Origin: Desulfobacterium sp.
Lineage (GTDB): Bacteria; Desulfobacterota; Desulfobacteria; Desulfobacterales; Desulfobacteraceae
Direction of reading: 5' to 3'
Assembly: GCA_016342325.1 (NCBI GenBank)
Contig: JAEINR010000004.1
Location: 62,001-126,000, forward strand
Length of the DNA stretch: 64,000 nucleotides
The translations under genes and the position numbers were made by a program. Positions 16,741 through 25,744 of this stretch are shown here, piece after piece (positions within the stretch are counted from its first letter, which is position 1; the number at the start of each line of letters is the position of its first letter). Under the pieces are notes generated by a model. It ran no database searches. It was not told the origin of the DNA and saw only the letters and a list, made by a program, of their open reading frames with translations.

Positions 16741-16905
16741 ACCCTGGTACTCCCTGTTTTCTTTTGTGCGGTGCTGGAGAAGCTTGACACCCTGCTTTTG
16801 AAGGCGGCCCACAGGTTCATCGATTTCATCCCCAAGCCCGAAATGGTTATTCTGGTCTGCGAACGCTACGGGGAACGGCTTAAAGCCGGGCTTTGGTCCG
16901 GGTGA
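16741..16905 (+). pseudogene. Chimeric potB/potD remnant
   Basis: GCGGTGCTGGAGAAGCTTGA matches the potB segment encoding AVLEKLD. After GAAGGCGGCC it switches to the potD segment encoding AHRFIDFIL (CACAGGTTCATCGATTTCATC), then to the potD 3' end (ERLKAGL). Most of potB, all of potC and most of potD are absent. It lies in the same position relative to the second tRNA-Lys as potD does to the first. Confidence 0.75.
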
Positions 16906-16939
16906 ATTCAAAAAATATCAAAAACATGAAAAAAAGGTT

Positions 16940-16968
16940 TGCCAAATGCCTTTGTTGCTGTTAGATTC
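16940..16968 (+). promoter_or_regulatory. Putative tRNA-Lys promoter, copy 2
   Basis: TTGCCA, 17 nt, TAGATT. It is positionally equivalent to the TTGACA/TAGTTT pair of copy 1. Confidence 0.45.
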
Positions 16969-16990
16969 GCCTTGTTTTTCTGCTTCGGCA

Positions 16991-17066
16991 GGGCCGTTAG
17001 CTCAATTGGTAGAGCAACTGACTCTTAATCAGTAGGTCCACGGTTCGATCCCGCGACGGCCCACCA
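16991..17066 (+). tRNA. tRNA-Lys (anticodon CTT), copy 2
   Basis: Identical over 76 nt to the tRNA at 14871, including CCA and all stems, and with a similar leader and the same terminator. Identity of the tRNA against diverged flanks suggests selection or gene conversion. Confidence 0.97.
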
Positions 17067-17080
17067 TTTTACAACAAGGT

Positions 17081-17114
17081 CAACAAGCGTTCTTCAGCTT
17101 GTTGGCCTTTTTTG
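17081..17114 (+). terminator. Terminator after tRNA-Lys copy 2
   Basis: CAACAAGC pairs with GCTTGTTG, followed by GGCCTTTTTTG. The loop is slightly shorter than in copy 1. Confidence 0.78.
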
Positions 17115-17255
17115 ATATACGTCCTCAAGAATCGTGGGTGAAAATTCATCAGCCAGCTATCGCTTGGTTCAAGTTGTTTATCTACAGTCGTTTCTTGGTT
17201 TCTTCTTCATGACCGTAACTATTTCCGTTAATTTTTGTTCCATGATGAGTATGGG

Positions 17256-18059
17256 TTAATCAAGGCATTGGGCATACCGCCAGCATTTTCCAACATGGAC
17301 TCCGGCCAGGGCCTGGAAAACATCGGCCACGGCAATGATCCTGGCTTCAGTGCTCAAGCCGTTTGGGGTCTTATGGAAAGGGTATCCTTCCCCGGACATA
17401 CCTTCATGGTGAAAGGCCACCCATTGGGTTATTTCCTTAAACCCCTTGATTTTGTGCAGTATCTGGTAGCTTTCGAAACTGTGCCGCATCATGATCGCCA
17501 TTTCGCCGTCGGTAAGGGGGCCTGGTTTGTCTAAAATGTCATCCGGGACATTCAGTTTGCCCAGATCATGGAGAAGTCCGGCAGCTTCAAGCATGTATAT
17601 CACATCCTCGGAATAGCCAAGCAGACTGCCAAGGAATTTAGGCAGGCGAGCAACCCCCCGGGAATGTTCCATGGTAAAGGTGCTTTTCGCATCGACAATA
17701 TCCGCAAAAATGGTCGCAACCTCCAACAACGTGTGCCCGTCAATCGCCTGTTCATCCGTCAGTCGTTCCATATCCATGAGGTAATAGGTCAGATGTTTGG
17801 TGTCCAGGGATAACCAGAAAAATTCCCTGGTGGCCAATTTGAGAAATATGTCAACCAGTTCTGGTTTGAAAAGAAAATGGGGTGCCGGGCCATGAGAATG
17901 TAAGCCTCCCCGTGCTGGGCAATCAAGGCATCGACCCGATCTGTCAAGTATATCAAATTCCTGATCAAAGCCAGGTCTGGATCCAGATGGGAGGGTAGGT
18001 CTTCCCAGTGGATATGATACGGTATCTTTCATATGCCCAGATGCAATCTCGTGTGTCAA
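17256..18059 (-). pseudogene. Frameshifted HD-GYP phosphohydrolase
   Basis: The C-terminal part is a good HD-GYP domain with the HD pair in LLHDLGKLNVPDDIL and the motif HHEGMSGEGYP, which in active members hydrolyses cyclic di-GMP. The N-terminal coding signal lies in other frames: DLPSHLDPDLALIRNLIYLT and AQHGEAYILMARHP are readable in the next frame near 17880-18000, with a further shift before WAYERYRI. So at least two indels are needed. The frame then runs out after ADVFQALAG, before the usual RPYR motif. It is either a pseudogene or, less likely, sequence error. Its 3' end is duplicated at 16613. Confidence 0.8.
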
Positions 18060-18294
18060 TCCTTTTTGGATTTAGAATGCCGGCCGAACTGTTATATTCA
18101 AGTCAATGGTGGTGTATGGCCGGGGCTTATGCCGGTGAATATCAGACTTTTTTACGAACGATATGAAATTTATAGAAGCTTGTTTTGTGGGTATCCGGCA
18201 AATGGTTTGACAAACAACCGGGAAACAGTAAGATAGTGTATTCCCGAATGGTAATTATAGCCCATAACCTATAATTAGCGGTGACTTAAAAAAC

Positions 18295-20112
18295 ATGATA
18301 GATCAGGAACATAGGTTCTCATCCCAAAATATCTGCAAAATTCTTGTGGCCCGGGGATTGATATCAAAGGAACAGGCAAGGGATGTTCTCCTGCGGGAGG
18401 CGGCGGCAACAAAGGCCCTGGAGGCGAAAAACGCAGAAAAGAAGCGGAGAGACTCCTCCGGGACCGTGATCGAGACCCCGGTCACCTTTGCCGATGTGCT
18501 GGTCGCCCTCAAGATAAAACTCATTTCCGACCCGGCCAAGACGCTGGATGAAGACACCATCTATGAGGCCATGGCCCAGGGGTTCGGCATGGTCTACAAG
18601 AAAATAGATCCGTTAAAGCTTGAACTGAACCTTGTGACAAAGACCATACCGCGATCCTTTGCCATGAAGCACCTGCTTTTGCCCCTGGAGATGGATGGGG
18701 ACAGGCTTGTGGTTGCCACTTCCCATCTGTTCAACCAGGAAGCCATCGATGATGTGGAGCGGGTTACCAATCTAAAGGTGGTGCCCGTTATCAGCTCGAA
18801 ATCCGATGTCATCCGGCTCATTGACGAGTTTTTCGGGTTTCGCCATTCCATTACGGCTGCGGAGGACCAGTTTTCAAGGACCGGGGTGGACCTGGGAAAT
18901 CTTGAGCAGTATGTGAAGCTCAAGACGGTGGATGAGTTGCCCTCCACGGACCAGCACATCGTCAATGCCGTGAACCATCTTTTTGCCTACGCCTTTGAGC
19001 AGCGGTCAAGCGACATCCACATCGAGCCCAAGCGGGAGACGAGCCTTGTTCGGATGCGGATAGACGGGATGCTGCACACGGCGTTCAAGCTTCCGAAACA
19101 GGTCCACAACGCCGTGATCTCCCGGATAAAGACCCTGTCCCGGCTGGATATGGCCGAGAGACGAAGGCCCCAGGACGGTCGGATCAAGACGGTAAAAGGG
19201 GGCAAGGAGGTGGAGATCCGGGTCTCCACCATTCCCGTGGCATTTGGCGAAAAGGTGGTAATGCGGATCATGGATCCGGATGTGCTGTTCCAGGATCTTG
19301 GGATGCTGGGGCTCTCTGCCGGGGATCTTGAGCGGTTCAAGGGGATCGTCACCAGGCCCCATGGGATCGTTCTTGTGACAGGGCCCACGGGAAGCGGTAA
19401 ATCCACCACCCTTTACTCGACCCTGAGGATGCTGTCCAGCCCCGAAGTGAACGTGGTCACCATTGAAGAGCCCATTGAGATGATCCACGAGGATTTTAAC
19501 CAGATCTCGGTCCAGCCCGCCATCGGGGTCACCTTTGCATCGATCCTGAGGAACATTCTCCGCCAGGATCCCGATATCATCATGGTGGGGGAGATCCGGG
19601 ATATAGAGACGGCCCAGAGTGCGGTTCAGGCGGCGCTTACCGGTCATCTGGTGCTGTCGACCCTTCATACCAATGATGCCGTCACCTCGGTGACACGGCT
19701 GCTGGATCTTGGGATTCCGCCTTTTTTGGTTCACTCCTCCCTGGTGGGGGTGGTGGCCCAGCGATTGGTGAGGAAGATCTGCTCCAATTGCAAGGGTGAC
19801 CTGACCATGGATGCCGGGGAGCTTAAACAGATGGGGCTGGATCTCAATCTTGAGGGACCGGTGCCCCTCAAGCACGGCAAGGGGTGTGTCCAGTGCCGGA
19901 ATACCGGTTACAAAGGACGCCAGGGTATTTTTGAGGTGCTTCCCTACTCGGAATCAATGAAGAAAATGACCTCGGATGACGCCAACATCCCCTCATTGAG
20001 AAAACGGGCCCAGATGGAGGGTCTCATCTCCTTGAGGGAGAACGCGGTCAAGGCCATGCTCGAGGGCAGGACTACCTACCAGGAAGTGCTCAGGGTCACC
20101 TTTGAGCAGTAA
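18295..20112 (+). CDS. Type IV pilus / type II secretion assembly ATPase (PilB/GspE)
   Basis: This 605-residue cytoplasmic secretion ATPase powers pilus extension or pseudopilus assembly. An N-terminal T2SSE_N-like domain is followed by the ATPase core with Walker A GPTGSGKS (363-370), the Asp box, Walker B DPDIIMVGEIRD (425-436) and a His box (LSTLHTNDA). A zinc-binding Cys set sits at C496, C499, C531 and C534 (CSNC, CVQC). A 20-residue Lys/Arg/Ala-rich stretch interrupts the N-terminal region. No other pilus or secretion gene lies nearby. It ends 10 bp before the convergent ktrA stop codon. Confidence 0.92.
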   Translation: MIDQEHRFSSQNICKILVARGLISKEQARDVLLREAAATKALEAKNAEKKRRDSSGTVIETPVTFADVLVALKIKLISDPAKTLDEDTIYEAMAQGFGMVYKKIDPLKLELNLVTKTIPRSFAMKHLLLPLEMDGDRLVVATSHLFNQEAIDDVERVTNLKVVPVISSKSDVIRLIDEFFGFRHSITAAEDQFSRTGVDLGNLEQYVKLKTVDELPSTDQHIVNAVNHLFAYAFEQRSSDIHIEPKRETSLVRMRIDGMLHTAFKLPKQVHNAVISRIKTLSRLDMAERRRPQDGRIKTVKGGKEVEIRVSTIPVAFGEKVVMRIMDPDVLFQDLGMLGLSAGDLERFKGIVTRPHGIVLVTGPTGSGKSTTLYSTLRMLSSPEVNVVTIEEPIEMIHEDFNQISVQPAIGVTFASILRNILRQDPDIIMVGEIRDIETAQSAVQAALTGHLVLSTLHTNDAVTSVTRLLDLGIPPFLVHSSLVGVVAQRLVRKICSNCKGDLTMDAGELKQMGLDLNLEGPVPLKHGKGCVQCRNTGYKGRQGIFEVLPYSESMKKMTSDDANIPSLRKRAQMEGLISLRENAVKAMLEGRTTYQEVLRVTFEQ

Positions 20113-20122
20113 TTGTTTTTCC

Positions 20123-20791
20123 TTATTTTATCTTTTGCAGCTTGTCCAGGGCCGTGTTCGGTCCTAGAAGAATCAGGACGTCGCTCTGCTTGATGATGAA
20201 ATCCCCCGTGGGGATCATGGTGAGCCGCTCGGGCACGATCTCCTTGATGGCAATGGCCTGGATGCCGTAGTCATTGATCAGGTTGAGATGCTTGAGTTTC
20301 TTTCCCATGAAGCTGTTGGGCGGGGCAAACTCGATGATGCTGTATCCCTCTACAAATCGCATGTATTCAAGGATGTTGGGGTTATGGAGCCGCTCCGCAA
20401 GGGAGAGGGCCTGGTCCTTTTCCGGGAAGATCACCTCGGATGCGCCCACCTTATAAAGAAGGCGGCTGTGAATCTCTGAGATGGCCTTGGCAATGATCTG
20501 GTCCACCCCCAGGTCCTTGAGATTGAGGCAGGCAAGGGCGGAGGCCTCCATGATGGAACCGATGCAGACCACGGCGGCATCCACCTTGGCAACGCCCAGG
20601 GATTGAAGCACCTTGGCCTGGGTGGCATCTGCAACAACGGCCCGACTCACCTGATCCTTGACGGCCTGGACCTTGTCCTGGTCGATGTCGATGGCCAGCA
20701 CCTCGTGGCCTTTTTCATAGAGGCTTGAGGCCAGAAAGTGGCCGAGGTTTCCAAGGCCGATGACAACAAATTGTTTCTTTGAATTCTTCAT
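20123..20791 (-). CDS. ktrA: K+ uptake regulatory subunit, KtrA/TrkA type
   Basis: This 222-residue peripheral protein has one RCK_N Rossmann domain (FVVIGLGNLGHFLASSL, then AIDIDQDKVQAV) and one RCK_C domain (SIIEFAPPNSFMGKKL... LILLGPN). It gates the membrane partner in response to bound nucleotide. A single RCK pair fits KtrA rather than the duplicated TrkA of E. coli. Its start overlaps the end of the upstream transporter gene by 4 nt, so the two are translationally coupled. Confidence 0.92.
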   Translation of the reverse strand: MKNSKKQFVVIGLGNLGHFLASSLYEKGHEVLAIDIDQDKVQAVKDQVSRAVVADATQAKVLQSLGVAKVDAAVVCIGSIMEASALACLNLKDLGVDQIIAKAISEIHSRLLYKVGASEVIFPEKDQALSLAERLHNPNILEYMRFVEGYSIIEFAPPNSFMGKKLKHLNLINDYGIQAIAIKEIVPERLTMIPTGDFIIKQSDVLILLGPNTALDKLQKIK

Positions 20792-22191
20792 CCGATGATA
20801 AATTCCTCTTCTGCATAGGAGCGCTCCAGGCGCACGGGCCGGCTTACCGCCATGGCGATCAAGAGCGGGCCCAGTCTTCCCAGGAACATGATTGCGATAA
20901 TGATTAATTTGCCGGGATCGGAGAGTCCCGGGGTGACCCCGGTGGACAACCCCACGGTGCCGAATGCGCTGACCACCTCAAACAAGAGTTCCAGGAACAT
21001 TCCCCGGCTTTGGGTGTGGGGAAGGTCCCCAAGTTCTGTCATCAGCAACAGCATGGTGCCGGCACAGACGATGAGGGTGCTGATCAAAACAACGCTCACG
21101 GCCCTGCCCACGCTCCGGTCCGACAGGGATCGGCCAAACAGGTTGGGGCGTTTTTCTCCCTTGAGTCTTGACCGGCCAAGGGCCACCAGGGTGGAAAGGC
21201 AGGTGGTCTTGATGCCGCCCCCGCAGGAGCCCGGGGATGCCCCCACAAACATGAGCAGGATCATGAAAAAGAGGGTTTCATTGGCCATGCTCCCTAGGGT
21301 AAGGCTGTTGAACCCGGCAGTCCTTGCATTGACCGACAGGAACAGGGCGGCCACGATCCGCTCCAGCCATGGCAGTTTTCCAAGGGTGATGCGGGATTCC
21401 ATGGCAAGGAAAACAAGGGTGCCGGCAACGAGCATGAACCCTGTCATGGAGAGAACCAGCTTGGAGTGGAGGCTCATGGGGGAGCGTCTTCTTTTTCTTG
21501 AGAGAAATCTATCCTTGAGTTCGGAAAGCACAGGGAACCCAATACCGCCGAAGATGATCAATGCGCAGATGGTCAGGTTGACCACAACGCTTGATTTATA
21601 AGCGGTGAAGCTGTCCGGAAACAGGGAAAAGCCTGCGTTGCAAAAGGCGCTGACCGAGTGGAATACAGAGAGGTAGACCGCCCTTGGAAGGGAGGAAGTG
21701 TTCATGAATCCCGTGAACAGGAGCAGGGCGCCCACGCCCTCCAGGGCCAAGGTAAAGAAGATGAGATCCCGGAGTATCTTTCCCGGGGGCCTGTCCTGGA
21801 ACGGGGTGAAGCTCTCCTGGATGGCAGAGTGACCGGTGAAGCTCAGCCGTTTGCCTGAGAGCACAAGAAACAGGGTGGACAGGGTCATGATACCAAGGCC
21901 CCCGGTCTGGATCAACACCAGGAGCACCCCCTGGCCAAACAGGGTAAACGAGGAGCCCGTGTCTGTCACGGCAAGGCCTGTCACGCAGACCGAGGAGGTC
22001 GCCGTGAACAGGGCATCCACAACGCTGGGGCGGGTTTGAGTGGTTGCCTGGGGAAGGAGGAGCAGACAGGTGCCTGCAATGATCATTGCCAGGAAACCGA
22101 AAACCGTGGCAGGGCCGGGGGAGCCTAAAAAACGGCTGGCGATGGTGTATAAGCGCGATCGGGTCATGGGTCTTTGTGGGTTCACCTCCAT
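20788..22191 (-). CDS. ktrB: K+ transporter membrane subunit, KtrB/TrkH family
   Basis: This 467-residue integral membrane protein has the four pore-loop repeats of the SKT family: TSSVCVTGLAV, SAFCNAGFSLF, NARTAGFNSL and SAFGTVGLSTG, each with the conserved filter Gly. It forms the K+-conducting pore; KtrA, encoded immediately downstream, regulates it. The ATG at 22191 gives about 25 residues before the first helix. A later ATG, at residue 9, is possible. Confidence 0.92.
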   Translation of the reverse strand: MEVNPQRPMTRSRLYTIASRFLGSPGPATVFGFLAMIIAGTCLLLLPQATTQTRPSVVDALFTATSSVCVTGLAVTDTGSSFTLFGQGVLLVLIQTGGLGIMTLSTLFLVLSGKRLSFTGHSAIQESFTPFQDRPPGKILRDLIFFTLALEGVGALLLFTGFMNTSSLPRAVYLSVFHSVSAFCNAGFSLFPDSFTAYKSSVVVNLTICALIIFGGIGFPVLSELKDRFLSRKRRRSPMSLHSKLVLSMTGFMLVAGTLVFLAMESRITLGKLPWLERIVAALFLSVNARTAGFNSLTLGSMANETLFFMILLMFVGASPGSCGGGIKTTCLSTLVALGRSRLKGEKRPNLFGRSLSDRSVGRAVSVVLISTLIVCAGTMLLLMTELGDLPHTQSRGMFLELLFEVVSAFGTVGLSTGVTPGLSDPGKLIIIAIMFLGRLGPLLIAMAVSRPVRLERSYAEEEFIIG

Positions 22192-22308
22192 GGTTAAAAA
22201 CCACCGTTTTTAGTATGAACCCCGGCAATACACAAGATTTTTTTTTGTTTTGGCTTGTCCGGATTACGTACTCCGGTCTCAATTCAAGTGCAAACATCTA
22301 TAACACGG

Positions 22309-23319
22309 TCAATTGACCTTGGCTCCCGGGGCAAATTCGTTGCTGGAGGATAGCACCAGAACCGTGGATGCGATCTTTTCCGTGTGAAGCACGATGACTT
22401 TTCCAATTCCAAGGTCTTTGATGCGGACCCGGCTATTGGATTTGTCGAATTCTCCCATCTCTTCAAACACGGTGTAGATCTGGCCCGGGGTGATGCCATG
22501 GTCACTTCCCCGGTTGATAAAAACGACCTTGTACTGGCCCAGGGCACCGTCGTTGTTCGCGGAGCAGAGTATCCTTGAGTCGATCATTTCCAGGCTTTCG
22601 GTGATATCGATGCGGGTGGGGCTCTTTTCAAAGGCTGCGATCAGGTCCCCCGTCCTGGTATGGCCAAATGATTTTGTGATGACGGCTGTGAGATAGCTGC
22701 CGTGGTCTTCTTTGACGGTGATGATGCCGGTGATGCGATGTTTAATCCCGGAGAATCGATCTTTGCCGTAACGGGTTGCCACAGGTTCGGTGGCGATGAT
22801 CCGGTAGTCGTTTCCCACCACCATGGGGGTCTTTCCCATGGGATTGATGTAGAGGGTATCCCCGGTAGCCATCATTACCCTGTCGTCACGGGATCTGAGG
22901 ACTTTTCCCAGGGGGACAATGGTCTTTTTGCGTATGAAACCCAGGCCGTCCATGGAGGGGTAGGAAAAAAAGGGGGTGACGACCGGGGCTTTAGCAGCGG
23001 TCTTTTGGGGGACAGGTGCTGGGATAGCGGGAAGGCTTGGCTGCTTTGCCAGGGGGTCGGTTAAAAAGATGCGGATCTTTTTCCCGGGATAGATCCAGTG
23101 GGGATTTTTTATCTTGTCGTTCATCTCCCACAGTCCGGGCCAGGTCCATTTGGCGTTGTAGAATCTTTGGGATAGATCCCACAGGGTGTCTCCCTTTTGG
23201 ATCGTATAAAAGAAGCCGGTTTCATCCCCTGGCTCGACCTCGGCCAGGCTCCATGCTGTTGGGAAAAAACAGATGAGAATGACAACAGCCAAAAACGCGG
23301 AAAAGTTTCTTTTGTTCAT
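22309..23319 (-). CDS. LysM-domain secreted protein
   Basis: The start at 23319 gives a Sec signal peptide (MNKRNFSAFLAVVILICFFPTAWSLA), and AGGGG lies 8 nt upstream; the ATG 30 bp further up lacks both. Residues about 36-85 form a LysM domain (YTIQKGDTLWDLSQRFY, LWEMNDKIKNPHWIYPGKKI) that binds peptidoglycan. The rest (about 110-336) is a beta-rich region of a type common in deltaproteobacterial LysM proteins, with no enzyme motif visible. A role at the periplasm or cell wall is likely. The HD-GYP/mot operon is divergent upstream. Confidence 0.85.
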   Translation of the reverse strand: MNKRNFSAFLAVVILICFFPTAWSLAEVEPGDETGFFYTIQKGDTLWDLSQRFYNAKWTWPGLWEMNDKIKNPHWIYPGKKIRIFLTDPLAKQPSLPAIPAPVPQKTAAKAPVVTPFFSYPSMDGLGFIRKKTIVPLGKVLRSRDDRVMMATGDTLYINPMGKTPMVVGNDYRIIATEPVATRYGKDRFSGIKHRITGIITVKEDHGSYLTAVITKSFGHTRTGDLIAAFEKSPTRIDITESLEMIDSRILCSANNDGALGQYKVVFINRGSDHGITPGQIYTVFEEMGEFDKSNSRVRIKDLGIGKVIVLHTEKIASTVLVLSSSNEFAPGAKVN

Positions 23320-23578
23320 TTCTTTGCCCCTTGAAAGTGTTGAATCCATCTGAATGTTGACTTTTATTAAAACGCCTGGTTAATAAAAAGTCAAGGAATA
23401 CGGTGCTATAATCGTTTTAGGGCGTCGACTATGAAGCGAATCCCAGACCTTTAAAAAGCTTGGGGCAAGCATTGTTACCACAAAGTAGGATGATTGGTGG
23501 GTGAATCATTACTCTGAATAGGCGCCTGGCGTTAAAAGGTTTGAAATATTTCGCCATCTGGTATAATCTGCACCCCTG

Positions 23579-24934
23579 ATGAGTAGAAAACGACCAAAGG
23601 AATTGATTAAATTACTTTATGTTTGCGGCCGGGAATCCGATGGGGTTGTAAAGCTCTTTTCCGGACACCAGGGGTGGGTGGTGATGACTTCCGACACCTT
23701 GTCCGATACCGTATCAACGGCCAGGGCCGGGAACCCGGATATCGTTGTCGTGGATATTGAATCGGTTGGTGTTGACGGAGCGGTTACAATGGTCTCCTCC
23801 CTCAGGGGAGCGGGCATTAATTCCATTGCCGCCGTGCTTGGATTGCTGGACCCGGAATCCGGTGACAAACAGCGATGTGAACTACTTGGGTCGGGGTTTG
23901 ATGATCTTTTTAAAACGCCGTCCTGTGTTACGGAATTTGAGCTGAGAGCAGGAAAATATTTGGATAATAGGGAGTTGGAGCAGCGTTTTGCCTGGAAAAC
24001 AGACAAGCTTGACAATGCCATGGCATTGCTCAAAAGGTTCAAGACCGAGCTTGGAAAGACCCGCAGGGCCTTTTCCAGGGAGAAGAGTCTGCTCCACAAT
24101 TCGTTGAAACAGATCAACATGATGACCCGGGAACGGGACAGGCTAAGGGCTGAGGTTCAGGATCTTGGAGACCGGTTTCAGAAGAACACCAGGGGGATAG
24201 AGCAGATTCTGGGCAACATGATCGAGTCGAGGAACGAGTCAAACAAGGGGCACTCCAGACGGGTGGCCGACATTGCCATGGCTGTGGGCGACCGGATGGG
24301 GCTTAAGGAGATTGATAGGGAGACCCTTGGAACGGCGGCCCGGCTCCATGAAGTGGGTTTGCTGTTCATTCCCGATTCCATCTTTGCCAAAGAGGAAGGG
24401 GCGCTGACCGAGTATGACAGGGATCGCTTCAGGAAGGCCCCCGCATCAGGAGCTGCCTTTCTCAAGGGGTGTCCCGGTCTGGAACGGGCGGCCGACATCA
24501 TTGGCCATCTCAATGAGAATGCGGATGGTTCCGGGTGGCCCAAGGGGCTGAAGCGACGATACATTCCACTGATGTCAAGGATCCTTGCCGGGGCAGATCT
24601 GCTGGATGATCTTGCTACCACGGAGCCCAGGCCTTGTGTGGACACGATTCCAGGTTTGCTTGAGGCGTTCTCGGGAGTCCGGCTCGATCCCAGGGTGGTC
24701 AACGTGCTTGAACACTATGTGCTCACCTGCATGAACGGCTATTCCACCACGGTCAAGGAGGTGGGGCTCCATCAACTTGAGCCTGGTATGACCATCGGTG
24801 CCGGTGTGTTTACGTACACCGGAACAAAGCTCTTCTCAGCAGGCGCTGTACTTACCCCGGAATCCATCACCATGTTGATGCGGTACAACAAAGAATATCC
24901 CCTGGCGGAAACGGTTTTTATAAAGGCGGAATAG
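23579..24934 (+). CDS. Receiver-coiled coil-degenerate HD-GYP protein
   Basis: A 451-residue protein. Residues 10-120 form a receiver-like domain with a candidate phospho-Asp D59 (IVVVDIES), followed by a coiled coil (about 135-205) and an HD-GYP-type domain (about 210-390). Key residues are changed: the catalytic HD pair reads LHEVG (H257-E258), and HHE..DG.GYP reads HLNENADGSGWP. Cyclic di-GMP hydrolysis is therefore doubtful, and it may bind the ligand or act by protein contact. The stop codon is 1 nt before the motA ATG, which suggests control of flagellar stator function. Confidence 0.82.
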   Translation: MSRKRPKELIKLLYVCGRESDGVVKLFSGHQGWVVMTSDTLSDTVSTARAGNPDIVVVDIESVGVDGAVTMVSSLRGAGINSIAAVLGLLDPESGDKQRCELLGSGFDDLFKTPSCVTEFELRAGKYLDNRELEQRFAWKTDKLDNAMALLKRFKTELGKTRRAFSREKSLLHNSLKQINMMTRERDRLRAEVQDLGDRFQKNTRGIEQILGNMIESRNESNKGHSRRVADIAMAVGDRMGLKEIDRETLGTAARLHEVGLLFIPDSIFAKEEGALTEYDRDRFRKAPASGAAFLKGCPGLERAADIIGHLNENADGSGWPKGLKRRYIPLMSRILAGADLLDDLATTEPRPCVDTIPGLLEAFSGVRLDPRVVNVLEHYVLTCMNGYSTTVKEVGLHQLEPGMTIGAGVFTYTGTKLFSAGAVLTPESITMLMRYNKEYPLAETVFIKAE

Positions 24935-24935
24935 A

Positions 24936-25700
24936 ATGGATATAGCTTCGATTATCGGTATTTTTTCAGGTATTGGTTTTGTTTGCATCACAATTCTTCT
25001 CGGAAGCGGACTTGGGTTGTTCTGGAACCTTCCATCGGTAATGATCGTCGTTGGTGGTACCTTTGCCGCAACATTGATTGCCTATCCCCTGGCAGATTTT
25101 TTGAGCATCATTAAGGTGACCATGAAGGTGTTTCTCTTTAAAATCGAGAAACCCGCGGACATCATCGCCAACCTGGTGGAGATCTCCAACAAGGCCAGAA
25201 AGGGGGGGCTCCTCTCCATTGAAGGGGATATTGCCGACACCAGTGATCCCTATCTTGCCAAGGCGCTTCAGATGACGGTGGACGGGGTCAAGACCGCAGA
25301 CATTGCCGCTGTCATGCAGAAGAAGATGACCCTCATCAAGAAAGAGCACAAGACAGGCTACTCCCTCTACTCGACCATGGGCGCGTTCGCGCCTGCCTTT
25401 GGCATGGTCGGCACCCTGATCGGACTGGTTCAGATGCTTGCCAACCTCGATGATCCCTCGACCATCGGACCCAAGATGGCCGTTGCCATGATCACCACCT
25501 TTTACGGATCGGTTATGGCCAACCTTTTTTTCCTTCCCATGGCCAATAAGCTTGAAGGCCGGAGCGGTGAGGAGATCGCCAACATGACCATCATCTACGA
25601 GGGCGTGATCTCCATCAGGGAAGGAGAGCACCCAAGACTCATGGAGGATAAGCTCAATGTCTATCTTGGCGAAGGGGCAAAGACGACTAGTGAGGATTAA
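24936..25700 (+). CDS. motA: Flagellar stator protein MotA
   Basis: This 254-residue inner-membrane stator subunit has four hydrophobic helices: two near the N-terminus (IASIIGIFSGIGFVCITILL, MIVVGGTFAATLIAYPL) and two after the cytoplasmic loop (MGAFAPAFGMVGTLIGLVQM, AVAMITTFYGSVMANLFFLP). The PAFGMVGTLIGLVQML and TTFYG signatures are those of MotA/PomA. It begins 1 nt after the HD-GYP-like gene and is followed by motB, so the three form an operon. The driving ion (H+ or Na+) cannot be assigned safely. Confidence 0.94.
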   Translation: MDIASIIGIFSGIGFVCITILLGSGLGLFWNLPSVMIVVGGTFAATLIAYPLADFLSIIKVTMKVFLFKIEKPADIIANLVEISNKARKGGLLSIEGDIADTSDPYLAKALQMTVDGVKTADIAAVMQKKMTLIKKEHKTGYSLYSTMGAFAPAFGMVGTLIGLVQMLANLDDPSTIGPKMAVAMITTFYGSVMANLFFLPMANKLEGRSGEEIANMTIIYEGVISIREGEHPRLMEDKLNVYLGEGAKTTSED

Positions 25701-25744
25701 GATGGAACCGCGATTTTTCATGAATGGCAAAGGCAGGATTTAAA

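Noticed and set aside
14871-17066. Classical tRNA-integrated genomic island with attL/attR
   Set aside because: The repeat includes the whole tRNA with promoter and terminator plus fragments of neighbouring genes, and no integrase is visible; duplication explains it better.
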